37,580 nucleotides of DNA, taken from the NCBI GenBank assembly GCA_050181465.1, contig JBFXDD010000041.1:1-37580 (forward strand), written 5' to 3'. Every line of letters begins with the position of its first letter. Within the stretch, counting starts at the first letter, position 1. Below, piece by piece: positions 22,159-30,495 of this stretch. The translations under genes and the position numbers were made by a program. The notes under the pieces were generated by a model. It was not told the origin of the DNA. It searched no databases and was given only the letters and a program-made list of their open reading frames with translations. The DNA is from JACRLW01 sp050181465. Its GTDB lineage: Bacteria > Planctomycetota > UBA1135 > UBA2386.

Positions 22159-24357
22159 ATGCTGGAGAGAAGAACGCAATCGATGGGACCTGTGGGCGAC
22201 GCGGAAACGCTCGTCGAGGCCCTCGCTGCGTACTTGAAAGTCGCGTTCGTCTACCCGGAGTCGAATCCTCGCGTCCTCGAGGCGCACACGGCCCTCGAGC
22301 ATCAACTCCAACGCGCCAGTCCGAGCGGTGCGCCGATCCCGCTGGAATGCACACAGCACGGGCTCTCGGTGTTCGGCAGCGAGATCGATCCCAACCGCCC
22401 GTTCAATGCCTGGCTGCGTGAGCGCTTGCTTCGCGCACGGATCGCCGGACTCTCGATCGCTCCGGGTGTCGATCCTGCGGTGCTGAGCGCGTTCGGCGCC
22501 GCGCTGCGCCAATCGTATGCGCCCGGCTCAGCGCCTTTGAGCGATGGGTGGACACTGTCCGGATACGGCATCGAGCCGATCGTCGCGGGCGGCGCGCCGA
22601 TGCGACCACCGCACGCCGCGCTCGCCGATCGACAGCCAACGCGAGTTGCAATGCCGACGGCGATGGGCTCCGTCGCGTCTGAGGCGAGCGGTGGACCGAT
22701 CGATCGGCGCGCCGTGTTGGACTCGGTCATTCGCTCGTTGTCGAGTTCCCAAGGTGCTCGCACGGCTCTCGCCGAGATGCAGCGCAAGATCGAGTTCGAG
22801 TACGGTGGCGGGATCACACTCGACTTCACGGGAATGATTCAGGCGATGGTCGGTGAGTTGCCCGAGAGCTTGGTCGTCACCCCGAACCTGGCGGCACAGG
22901 AGGTCGAGGAGGTCATCGCCGCTCTCGCTTCGCAGATCGACGGCTTCCTGCTCGCCCGACCGGAGGATCCGGCCGCTCGGCTGACCGTGATGGCAGCGAC
23001 CGTCGCACGCCGCCGCCAGGTGTTGCCGCCGCCGACACGTCCCGCTCGCACACCATCGCCCGGATCGTCCGGAGCGCCCACTTCGCCCCAGGCGCTGCCG
23101 AGTCGCGCACCGCTCCCCCAATCGGCACCGACCCCGCGACTCGATGCCGCCGCTGTGCCGGAGACCACGACGAGGTGGCCGACCTCAGCAGCTTCGATCA
23201 CACCGCTCTCCGCGATGACCGGCGCAGGTCGCTCCGACGACAGCTTCGAGTCGTTCCTCGAGGGCGTGCGAAACGACCTGAGTGCTCGACCGCAGTCGGT
23301 CCCCGACAACGCGGTGACCGTGAGTTCGCGAGGTCTCGACGGAGTCGAAGACCGGATCGACCTCCTGGTCGACGACGTGCAATCGCTTCCAGACCGGCCC
23401 GTCATCGAACTCAATCGGGACGATGCCGCCGTGACCGATGCATCGCTGGGAGCCTCGCTCCATCTGCTCACGTACTCGCGCGAATCGAGTCGAATCGTCG
23501 ACGCCGTGGCAATGCACATCGATGCCGTCCTACGCTCGCCGACCGCGAGCCAGAAGCGCATCCTCACCCGCTGGCTGCGGTTCGCCCGCGAAGGCGGGCC
23601 GAACGGCACGCAGGACGAACCGAACCAACGCCTCTTCGGGTTCCTTCAGCGCAACGGCATCGGGCAGATGATGTCTGCGCGCGAGGGCCTCGAAGTCGAT
23701 CAGGTCGTCCAGACCTTCCCCACTCAGTTCATCGCCTTCCTCGACGGACTCGATGTGAAAGATCCGAGGAGCGAACAGAGTTTCACGGAGCTGTGGGACA
23801 AGGTCGGCGCCGACTCGATGAACGAGGCAGCTCGCGTACTCATCGAAGACGGCTCACTCCTGACCCCCAACCGCACCGAGAAGATTCTCAAGCTCGGCGG
23901 CCGCCGCGCGGCGATCATCGCTCGCCACTACGTCGGGTCCGGCGCTGCCTGGACTCGCATGCAGGTGGTCAACTTCCTGCGTCGACAGTCGCTGCCGCGC
24001 CAGGAAGCCGCGGCGCTCTCGATCGTCCAACCCATCACGACCTTCCCGAGCGCCTATCTCGCCGACCTTTGCGAGTGTGTGGCTCGCGGCAAGGGCAACA
24101 TGAAGTTGCACGGCTACACGAGCCTGCTCTTGCGGCAGTACATTCGCGACACCGCGGAGCGACCGGCAGAGCTGGATCGCCGACTGTATGCGATTCGTGC
24201 GCTGGCCCACTGGGCGAGCCCCGAGACGGTTCAGTGTCTGGAGCAGTTGGCCAAGGAGGGACGTCTCCTCGCACAGACGAAGGAGGCTCGGGCCGTGCGT
24301 CAGGCAGCCGCGGAGACGCTGAGAGTGATCCGTGAGGGAGGTCAGTCGACCGGATGA
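22159..24357 (+). CDS. HEAT-repeat-like protein with a shared N-terminal signalling domain
   Basis: A 732-residue cytosolic protein of unknown function. Residues about 15-130 (LVEALAAYLKVAFVYPESNP, then PIPLECTQHGLSVFGSEIDP and LLRARIAGLSIAPGVDPAVL) form a domain whose layout recurs at the N-terminus of the next gene: a helical pair, a short beta segment, then 'L...L...GI..L.I..GV....L.A'. A Pro/Ala-rich linker (about 290-345) follows, then an all-helical C-terminal half with HEAT-type character (AARVLIEDGSLLTPNRTEKI, GGRRAAIIARHYVGSGAAWT, RAVRQAAAETLRVIREG). No catalytic motif was seen. The ATG at 22159 is used; an ATG at 22183 (MGPVGDAETL) is also possible. Its stop overlaps the next start (ATGA, 24354-24357). 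Confidence 0.8.
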   Translation: MLERRTQSMGPVGDAETLVEALAAYLKVAFVYPESNPRVLEAHTALEHQLQRASPSGAPIPLECTQHGLSVFGSEIDPNRPFNAWLRERLLRARIAGLSIAPGVDPAVLSAFGAALRQSYAPGSAPLSDGWTLSGYGIEPIVAGGAPMRPPHAALADRQPTRVAMPTAMGSVASEASGGPIDRRAVLDSVIRSLSSSQGARTALAEMQRKIEFEYGGGITLDFTGMIQAMVGELPESLVVTPNLAAQEVEEVIAALASQIDGFLLARPEDPAARLTVMAATVARRRQVLPPPTRPARTPSPGSSGAPTSPQALPSRAPLPQSAPTPRLDAAAVPETTTRWPTSAASITPLSAMTGAGRSDDSFESFLEGVRNDLSARPQSVPDNAVTVSSRGLDGVEDRIDLLVDDVQSLPDRPVIELNRDDAAVTDASLGASLHLLTYSRESSRIVDAVAMHIDAVLRSPTASQKRILTRWLRFAREGGPNGTQDEPNQRLFGFLQRNGIGQMMSAREGLEVDQVVQTFPTQFIAFLDGLDVKDPRSEQSFTELWDKVGADSMNEAARVLIEDGSLLTPNRTEKILKLGGRRAAIIARHYVGSGAAWTRMQVVNFLRRQSLPRQEAAALSIVQPITTFPSAYLADLCECVARGKGNMKLHGYTSLLLRQYIRDTAERPAELDRRLYAIRALAHWASPETVQCLEQLAKEGRLLAQTKEARAVRQAAAETLRVIREGGQSTG

Positions 24358-25730
24358 GCCAGACCCATCGTCCGATGTCGCGAGTGCCCCGCTCGATCAT
24401 CCCGCTCGCCGAACACCTGGTGGGTCTCTTGGTCGCGTGTCGACTGCACGAACACGGCCATCAGAAGGTGGTCGCCGGACTGGCACAGGTGCGGGAAGCA
24501 CTCCACGCGCTGCGCTCCGAGACCGGCGAGGCAGCATTCGCCTTGTTGTTGCACGGCGAGTCGCTCGTGTTTCAGGGCAACATGCCCGTTCCGCAGAACC
24601 TGGCGGTCGCGCGACTCGTCGAGACCTTGCGACGGTGGCGGGCCGGCGGACTGCAGATCCACAGCCAGGCGCCCGAACGTGATGTGGAGGCCTTGCTGCG
24701 AATGCTGTTGAAGCAGCCCGACAGCGTGGTCGCGGATGCCAACGGCGTGAACCGAGCACTCAGCGAGCTCGGCGTGACCGCCGTTCGGCTGGTGCCCGGG
24801 GCGCAGGCATCGCCCGCCGCACCGGCGGCCACCCCGCCACCCGCCGCAGCGCCGAGCGACCAAAGGCACTTGGCAGGCTCGGCGGTCCGCGACGGCGTGG
24901 AGGAAGTCTTCAGCGCGATCGCCGCCGGGCATTCGGTCGACATTCCGCGCCTCCAGCGCTGCGCGGAATCGTTGCTCGTCGTGTTGGACGACGGCTCGAC
25001 CGGCCAAGACGGAATCGATCTCGCGCAACAGTCACGCGACGATCCGCTCCTCGTCATGCATGCGCTGCGCACCGCCGGGTTGGCGATGCTCGCCGCGCGT
25101 GCGATGACCCGCGACCAGGATCTCGTCGTCAGGCTCGGGCTCGCGGCGATGCTGCACGACGTCGGCAAGCTCCGTCTGCCGCTGCATCTGATCCAGATGG
25201 AAGGTGAGAGCACCGAAGTCCACGATCACACCATTCAGCAGCATTCAGCTCTGGGTGCCGAGTTGCTCCTCCTTCACGGCGGAGTCGATGCCTTGTGCAT
25301 CGACGTGGTATTCGGCCATCATCGCAACGGGGAAGGCGGCGGCCATCCGGAGACACCGCACGATCATCGCCCCTCGCGCTTCACTCAGATCGTGCGCGTC
25401 GCGGATCTCTTCGAGTCGATGACCGCCCGTCGCGGCAGTCGTGGGCCGATGACCCCGACACTCGCATGGCGCATGCTGTGCGCGCGGGACGACCTCGTCG
25501 ACCTCACGGTCTTGCGTCGCGTGATCGAAGCCGTCGGCGCTTGGCCGCAGGGAGCTACCGTCCGCCTGAGTAGCGGGGAAGTCGCGCGGGTCGTCAAGGC
25601 GACGCGCGATCCCTTCGCCCCGATCGTTCGCGTGCTCGTCGCCGGCTCGACCGGCTCGCCGCCCGGAAGCCTGCTCGATCTGAGCCGCGTGCGCGGTTCC
25701 GGCGTCACCATCGCCGGTTCCGCAACCTGA
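24354..25730 (+). CDS. Degenerate HD-GYP domain protein
   Basis: A 458-residue cytosolic protein. Residues about 15-125 are the same type of N-terminal domain as in the upstream gene (HLVGLLVACRLHEHGHQKVV, LHGESLVFQGNMPVPQN, GLQIHSQAPERDVEALLRML). After an Ala/Pro linker (150-168) comes an HD-GYP-type phosphohydrolase domain: MLHDVGKLRLP (His268, Asp269), QHSALGAELLL (His297), FGHHRNGEGGGHP (His322, His323), and IVRVADLFESMTA (Asp351). True HD-GYP enzymes hydrolyse cyclic di-GMP. The metal ligands are mostly kept here, but the GYP triplet reads GGH, so activity or specificity may differ. It is translationally coupled to the upstream gene by a 4-base overlap. Confidence 0.88.
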   Translation: MSQTHRPMSRVPRSIIPLAEHLVGLLVACRLHEHGHQKVVAGLAQVREALHALRSETGEAAFALLLHGESLVFQGNMPVPQNLAVARLVETLRRWRAGGLQIHSQAPERDVEALLRMLLKQPDSVVADANGVNRALSELGVTAVRLVPGAQASPAAPAATPPPAAAPSDQRHLAGSAVRDGVEEVFSAIAAGHSVDIPRLQRCAESLLVVLDDGSTGQDGIDLAQQSRDDPLLVMHALRTAGLAMLAARAMTRDQDLVVRLGLAAMLHDVGKLRLPLHLIQMEGESTEVHDHTIQQHSALGAELLLLHGGVDALCIDVVFGHHRNGEGGGHPETPHDHRPSRFTQIVRVADLFESMTARRGSRGPMTPTLAWRMLCARDDLVDLTVLRRVIEAVGAWPQGATVRLSSGEVARVVKATRDPFAPIVRVLVAGSTGSPPGSLLDLSRVRGSGVTIAGSAT

Positions 25731-25825
25731 TCGCGAACGGGTGCGGCCGGCGACGGAACGCGATCATCAAACGCTGAGCGAGCCGTTCTGGACGGTGATA
25801 CTCTCCCGCTCCCTCGCTCCCCACC

Positions 25826-26728
25826 ATGGGTGTTCCCGAAGCCGATCTCACGCGATTCCTCAGCCAGCGGACACCACGTTCGCTCACGGCGTCGGTGCGG
25901 GAAGGGTGCCTGCCGAGCCGGCCTTGGCTGATCGCCATCGGTGCGCTCGCCGGGAGCATCGTGCTGGCGGTCGTCCTGGCCGCCGCTCACTTTCCGGTCG
26001 GGTTCGTCGACGACATCCGACTGAGCATCGGAACCAACGCGATCACCGGCGGCACGCTGCTGGGTACCGCTCCGACAGACCGAGTCGTGTCGCACCCCGA
26101 CGACCACAGTCGTCGATTGGCAGTGCGTCGACTCGACTTCCGCTTCACGACGATCGACGGCTCACCAGCCGAGGGTTCGAGCTTCGCGCGCGGCGAGGTC
26201 AACCCGAACGACCCCATCGAGGTCGAGTACCTGCTCTCGGACCCGTCGATCGCGCGCGTGCGCGGGACGACACGTGCGATCGCATCGAAGACCGGGCTCT
26301 TGGCGCTGTTGATCCCGATCCCGGCGGGCATTGTCGTGACGGTGCTCTACCTGCGACGCAAACGCATCGAGAAGCTGCTGACGAATGGCGTGAACACCCG
26401 CGCTCGGCTCGTCGACGTGGTTCGTTCGACGAGCACCCTCGGCGCGAAACGGCTCTGCGTCGCGCTCTCGTTCCGCGACGGCCGGAGCGCCGTCGTGGAA
26501 TTGCCGCGCGACCGTGTCGACACGAATGCGATTCTGGCGCGAGCTGCGGCCAGCGAGTTGGTCCCGGTGCTTCGCGATCTCTTCCGACCGCAGCGCCTCC
26601 TGCTCATCGACTGCATCCGCGACAACCCGACCGTTCCGCTCCAGATCGAGGAAGGCATGGACGAGTTCGGTCGCACGCTTCATCGACGTCCGGCCCCAGC
26701 ACCGGTCCGCGACTCGGCGGTTCACTGA
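25826..26728 (+). CDS. Two-helix membrane protein, DUF3592-like
   Basis: A 300-residue inner-membrane protein. Helix 1 (WLIAIGALAGSIVLAVVLAA) and helix 2 (GLLALLIPIPAGIVVTVLYL) flank a periplasmic domain of about 100 residues with beta character, ending VEYLLSDPSIARVRGTT; this resembles the tail of DUF3592 domains. A cytosolic C-terminal domain follows with two beta units (NTRARLVDVVRSTSTLGAKR, LCVALSFRDGRSAVVELP). The function is unknown. It starts 95 bases after the HD-GYP gene on the same strand, so it may belong to the same transcription unit. Convergent with hutG. Confidence 0.7.
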   Translation: MGVPEADLTRFLSQRTPRSLTASVREGCLPSRPWLIAIGALAGSIVLAVVLAAAHFPVGFVDDIRLSIGTNAITGGTLLGTAPTDRVVSHPDDHSRRLAVRRLDFRFTTIDGSPAEGSSFARGEVNPNDPIEVEYLLSDPSIARVRGTTRAIASKTGLLALLIPIPAGIVVTVLYLRRKRIEKLLTNGVNTRARLVDVVRSTSTLGAKRLCVALSFRDGRSAVVELPRDRVDTNAILARAAASELVPVLRDLFRPQRLLLIDCIRDNPTVPLQIEEGMDEFGRTLHRRPAPAPVRDSAVH

Positions 26729-26761
26729 GTCGAGAGTCGTCGCCCGCAGCGATCCCGAGAA

Positions 26762-27574
26762 TCAGCGCGGCAGGGTGTGGAGCAGCGAGTGGAGCGCTGT
26801 CCGCAGGATGACCGCGAGTCGCCTGGCGCGCTCCTCGTCCCAGGCATACGGCGGACCTTCGCGCATGTAGAGCCGCTGACTCATCTCGAGCTGCATGGCA
26901 TGGATCCGATCCGCAGGACGGCCGAACGCACGGGTGATGTAGCCGCCCTTGAACGGACGGTTGCGCGAAGTGCTGATGCCGCTGCGCTCGAGCACTTCGG
27001 CAACGGCCGCCGACAGCGGGGCCGCGCATGAAGTCCCGTCGACATCACCGAGCATGAAGCCGGGAAGCTCACCGTCTGCGAATCGCGGCACATGACTCGT
27101 GATGCTGTGCGCCTCGAACAAGAGTGCGTAGCCGAATCGATCGCGCATGCGTGCGAGTTCCTCGTCGAGAAAGCGATGGTACGGCTCCCAGTAGGTGCTG
27201 ACTCGTGTGCGAACCTCCGCTTCGTCGGGCTCCATGCCGGGCCGATAGATCGGCTCGCCGCCGAAGGTCGTCCGCGGCACGAGGCCGGTCTCCGCGCGCC
27301 CGGGATACAGAGCGTGCCCATCGGCCGGGCGATTGAGATCGACCACGTAGCGCGAGAAGCGCGCGCAGCACAACGTCGCGCCGAGATCGGGCACGAAGGA
27401 GTACAGCCGATGCAGGTGCCAATCGGTATCCGGGAGCGCAGCGATCGCGTCGTTCGCGAACCGCGCCGCGATCGTCGGCGGAACCTCGACCCCGGTATGG
27501 GGCACGCTGACCAGGAGCGGCGCGGTCACCGCGGTCGGTCGCCGAACGTCGAAGACCTCGGTTGGGGGATTCAT
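26762..27574 (-). CDS. hutG: N-formylglutamate amidohydrolase
   Basis: Hydrolyses N-formyl-L-glutamate to glutamate and formate, the last step of the five-enzyme histidine degradation route. The 270-residue protein matches PF05013: LLVSVPHTGVEVPP, DTDWHLHRLYSF, SRYVVDLNRPADGHALYPG, LLFEAHSITSHVPRF, and NRPFKGGYITRAFGRP. These contain the conserved His, Asp and Glu residues expected at a zinc site. The ATG at 27574 overlaps the hutF stop by four bases (ATGA), so the two genes are translationally coupled and act in sequence. Length is normal for the family. Confidence 0.93.
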   Translation of the reverse strand: MNPPTEVFDVRRPTAVTAPLLVSVPHTGVEVPPTIAARFANDAIAALPDTDWHLHRLYSFVPDLGATLCCARFSRYVVDLNRPADGHALYPGRAETGLVPRTTFGGEPIYRPGMEPDEAEVRTRVSTYWEPYHRFLDEELARMRDRFGYALLFEAHSITSHVPRFADGELPGFMLGDVDGTSCAAPLSAAVAEVLERSGISTSRNRPFKGGYITRAFGRPADRIHAMQLEMSQRLYMREGPPYAWDEERARRLAVILRTALHSLLHTLPR

Positions 27575-28986
27575 CGCAAGATCTCGGACAGACGAGCGAT
27601 CGTGTCCTTGGCTTCGCGGACGATCGGCTCCCGCTCGCGATGCACGCCGCGCTCGACCACCACCTCGCCGCCGAGCAGTACGGTTTGGATGGCACCGCGT
27701 GACGTCGCCGAGAAGAGGTGCGCATCCAGGATGGTCGCGGGGCCGTGACCGAGCAGCCGCGGATGCTGTGAATCCAGCACGACGATGTCGCAGCGACGAC
27801 CGACCTCGATCGCCCCCACCGGCTGCTGGAGAGCTCGTGCACCGCCGGCGAGTGCGGCGTCGTAGAGCCGTCGCCCGGTATGCCGTCGCACGTCGTGCGC
27901 CCCGTCGGCTGCTCGGTTGCGCTTCTCGCTGGTCAGGCGCTGCGTGTATTCGAGCCAGCGCAGTTCCTCGGCAGCGTCGACGCTGATCTGCGAGTCGCTG
28001 CCGATCGCGATTCGCCCACCGGCACCCAGGTGGTCGACGAGCGGGAAGATGCCGTCGCCGAGATTGGCCTCCGTCGTCGGACACAAGCCGACGACGCAGC
28101 CGGAGGATGCCATCTTCGTGATCTCGGCGGCGGCCGCGTGCGTCGCATGCACGAGGCACCACCGTTCGTCGATTCCGATCGAGTCGGCGAGCCACGCGAT
28201 CGGCGTGGTCCCCAAGGCCTCGCGCGCCTGTTCGACTTCGGCGCGCTGCTCCGCGACGTGGATGTGCACGGGAGCCAGCGGTTCGGCGGCACCGACGGCG
28301 GCAACGATCGCCGCCAGCTCGTCGCCCGAGACGGCGCGCAGGCTGTGCGGCGCGACACCGATGCGGACCTTCTCGCCGTGACTCTTCACGGCGTCTCGGC
28401 AGGCGTGCCATAGATCGAGGAACTCGGCGACGTCGCGCGATCCGAAGCGGCGCTGAGCCGACGCCAGGGGTCGACCGAACCCGGCGTGCAGGTAGGCGAC
28501 CGGGAGCAGCGTGATCGCGATCTTCGTGCGCTCGGCGGCACGGAGAATCGCCCGCGCGAGCGCAGAGGGATCCTCATGCGGCGAACCGTCGCGCCGGTGA
28601 TGCAGGTAGTGGAACTCGCCGACGCTGGTGTAACCGGCCTCGAGCATCTCCATCTGCACCAGCGCGGCGATGGCTGCGACGTCGGCCTCCTCCAGCGCCT
28701 GTGCAATGCGGTACATCGCATCCCGCCAGGTCCAGAACGAGTCCTCCCGAGATTGGGGGGCAATCCCGGCCCGTTCGGTGTGGCCGGCGAAGACGCGCTG
28801 AAAAGCGTGACTGTGCACGTTCGGCATGCCCGGCACGGCGTAGCCCGCGAACTCCGCGGTGACCGGCGTCCCCGGCGCGACCGAATCGCTCACCCGCTCG
28901 ATGAAGCCGCGGTCGTCGACCGTTACGTAGCCGGGTGACAGAAAGCCATCGGCGCGATGCAGATGCTCGAAGCGGAGGAGGGGCAA
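27571..28986 (-). CDS. hutF: Formimidoylglutamate deiminase
   Basis: Converts N-formimidoyl-L-glutamate to N-formyl-L-glutamate and ammonia, feeding HutG. The 471-residue amidohydrolase-superfamily protein has the metal ligands NVHSHAFQRV (His58, His60), HIHVAEQ (His243, Glu246), WCLVHATH (His280) and GSDSQISVD (Asp331). The N-terminus RFEHLHRADGFLSPGYVTVD matches the family's first strand. No ATG lies in frame at the right place: the best start is TTG at 28986 (MPLLRFEHLH). Upstream in-frame ATGs fall inside the divergent BRCT-MerR-TPR gene and would add non-family sequence. hutH, hutU and hutI are not in the window. Confidence 0.92.
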   Translation of the reverse strand: MPLLRFEHLHRADGFLSPGYVTVDDRGFIERVSDSVAPGTPVTAEFAGYAVPGMPNVHSHAFQRVFAGHTERAGIAPQSREDSFWTWRDAMYRIAQALEEADVAAIAALVQMEMLEAGYTSVGEFHYLHHRRDGSPHEDPSALARAILRAAERTKIAITLLPVAYLHAGFGRPLASAQRRFGSRDVAEFLDLWHACRDAVKSHGEKVRIGVAPHSLRAVSGDELAAIVAAVGAAEPLAPVHIHVAEQRAEVEQAREALGTTPIAWLADSIGIDERWCLVHATHAAAAEITKMASSGCVVGLCPTTEANLGDGIFPLVDHLGAGGRIAIGSDSQISVDAAEELRWLEYTQRLTSEKRNRAADGAHDVRRHTGRRLYDAALAGGARALQQPVGAIEVGRRCDIVVLDSQHPRLLGHGPATILDAHLFSATSRGAIQTVLLGGEVVVERGVHREREPIVREAKDTIARLSEILR

Positions 28987-29044
28987 GGCAATGCAGAGGA
29001 TAGCCGCGAGAGTCCGTCGGAGTCGCCGGTTAGCATGCGCTTGG

Positions 29045-30271
29045 ATGCCGCCCCGCCACCCCCGACTCGATGGCCTGGAGATCGCGCTCACCGGCAAGCT
29101 CGCCGCGATGACGCGCGAGGAGATCCAGGCTCGGATCACGGCGGCGGGTGCGACGATCGTCGAGGAGCCGCGTGAGACGACGCACCTCCTGGTCATCGGA
29201 TCGCACGGCTGGGCGTTGCGTCGGGACGGCAAGATCACCAAGAACCTCGAACTCGCGCGCGAACTCGAGCAGCGCGGCGTCGCGATCCGAATCGTCGATG
29301 AAGCGACCTTTCTCGTCGAAGCCGGATTCCCCGAGCGGGCCGAGGACCTCGCCAACCTCTACACGATCGAGCAGCTCGCGCGCGTGTTGCAAGTCCCGAT
29401 CGAGAAGCTGCGGAGCTGGCGACAGAGAGGACTCATCCGCCCGGTTCGCGAGATCCGCAGTCTCTGCTGGTTCGACTTCGGGGAAGTGTTGAGCGCGCGT
29501 GCGCTGGTGCAGCTGCTCGACTCCGGCGCGCAACTGCCCGAGATTCGTCGCTCGCTCGAGCTGATGCGCGGCTGGATGCCCGGTGCATCCCGCGCGCTCA
29601 CGCAACTTGCGGCGGCGTCAGACCACGGCGGCTTGCAGATTCTTCTCGACAACGGGCGCCTGGCCGAACCGAGCGGACAGTTGTTGCTGCCCTTCGATCC
29701 CTTGCCGGACGACGAGAAGCCGCTGGGCATCCTCACCCATCGCCCGGCGCCGACCGCCGAGAACTGGTTCGACCGCGGCGTGGCGGCGGAGTCCGATGGT
29801 CGCTACGAGGATGCGGCGGACTGCTACCAGCAGTGCCTCCTGGTCGGTGGCCCGCGCGCGGAGGCGGCGTTCAACCTGGGGAACTGTCTGCATGCGCTGA
29901 GTCGTCCCGGTGAGGCGGCCCAGCGCTACATGAACGCAGTCGAGATCGATCCGAGCTTCGTCGAGTCCTGGAACAATCTCGGGAACGCCCTCTCGGAGCT
30001 GTCGCGCTTCGAGGCGGCGGTGAATGCGTATCGCCGCGCGATCGGCTTGCTTCCGGAGTACGCCGACGCCCACTTCAACCTGGCGGAGACCCTGCATCAA
30101 CTCGCGCGTTTCGACGAAGCGCGTCGCCACTGGCAGCTCTATCTCGAGCGAGCGCCGCATACCTCGGATCGCGCTTTCGTTCGGCGACGCATCCAGGAAT
30201 GCGATGCGGCGATTCGCGATCGCATGAGGCATCCACTCCGCGAAGTGGAGCAGCAGCGCGAAGGCAGCTGA
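29045..30271 (+). CDS. BRCT-MerR-TPR fusion protein
   Basis: A 408-residue cytosolic protein with three parts. Residues 7-95 are BRCT-like (RLDGLEIALTGKLAAMTREE, GATIVEEPRETTHLLVIG, VDEATFL), similar to the NAD-ligase type. Residues 105-178 are a MerR-type winged helix (YTIEQLARVLQVPIEKLRSW, RGLIRPVREI, FDFGEVLSARALVQLL), with the wing and helix spacing of that family. Residues 239-375 hold four TPR units (WFDRGVAAESDGRYEDAADC, AFNLGNCLHALSRPGEAAQR, and so on). The linker contains GQLLLPFDP. It probably acts as a DNA-binding regulator or adaptor; ligand and target are unknown. The ATG at 29045 precedes the first BRCT strand. Divergent from hutF (58 bases). Confidence 0.85.
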   Translation: MPPRHPRLDGLEIALTGKLAAMTREEIQARITAAGATIVEEPRETTHLLVIGSHGWALRRDGKITKNLELARELEQRGVAIRIVDEATFLVEAGFPERAEDLANLYTIEQLARVLQVPIEKLRSWRQRGLIRPVREIRSLCWFDFGEVLSARALVQLLDSGAQLPEIRRSLELMRGWMPGASRALTQLAAASDHGGLQILLDNGRLAEPSGQLLLPFDPLPDDEKPLGILTHRPAPTAENWFDRGVAAESDGRYEDAADCYQQCLLVGGPRAEAAFNLGNCLHALSRPGEAAQRYMNAVEIDPSFVESWNNLGNALSELSRFEAAVNAYRRAIGLLPEYADAHFNLAETLHQLARFDEARRHWQLYLERAPHTSDRAFVRRRIQECDAAIRDRMRHPLREVEQQREGS

Positions 30272-30317
30272 ACGCGATGCGGAGCCGGGACCTGCAGGCT
30301 CCCCGACACCCACAGAG

Positions 30318-30475
30318 CTGGCCCGGACGATTCGTGGACGTCGTCTCGCGAGATCGACTCAGGTCGATGTCCGGCCAGGAGCTGCGTCGGTCGGCGACCG
30401 AAGCGTAGCCGTAGCGACGCCGCCGAACGCGAGTTGCGGCGATCGGAGCAGACGCGCACGGAGAGTACGGGCTGA
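30318..30475 (+). repeat. 158-bp deletion derivative of the palindromic repeat (copy 4)
   Basis: Same orientation as copy 1. The left arm (CTGGCCCGGACGATTCGTGG) and right arm are present. Compared with copy 2, a segment of roughly 28 bases between two GTAGC direct repeats beside the central hairpin is missing, as expected for a slippage deletion. It occupies most of the 224-base gap between the convergent BRCT-MerR-TPR and membrane-protein genes. Confidence 0.85.
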
Positions 30476-30495
30476 GACAAGCACGGAGGTTCGGG

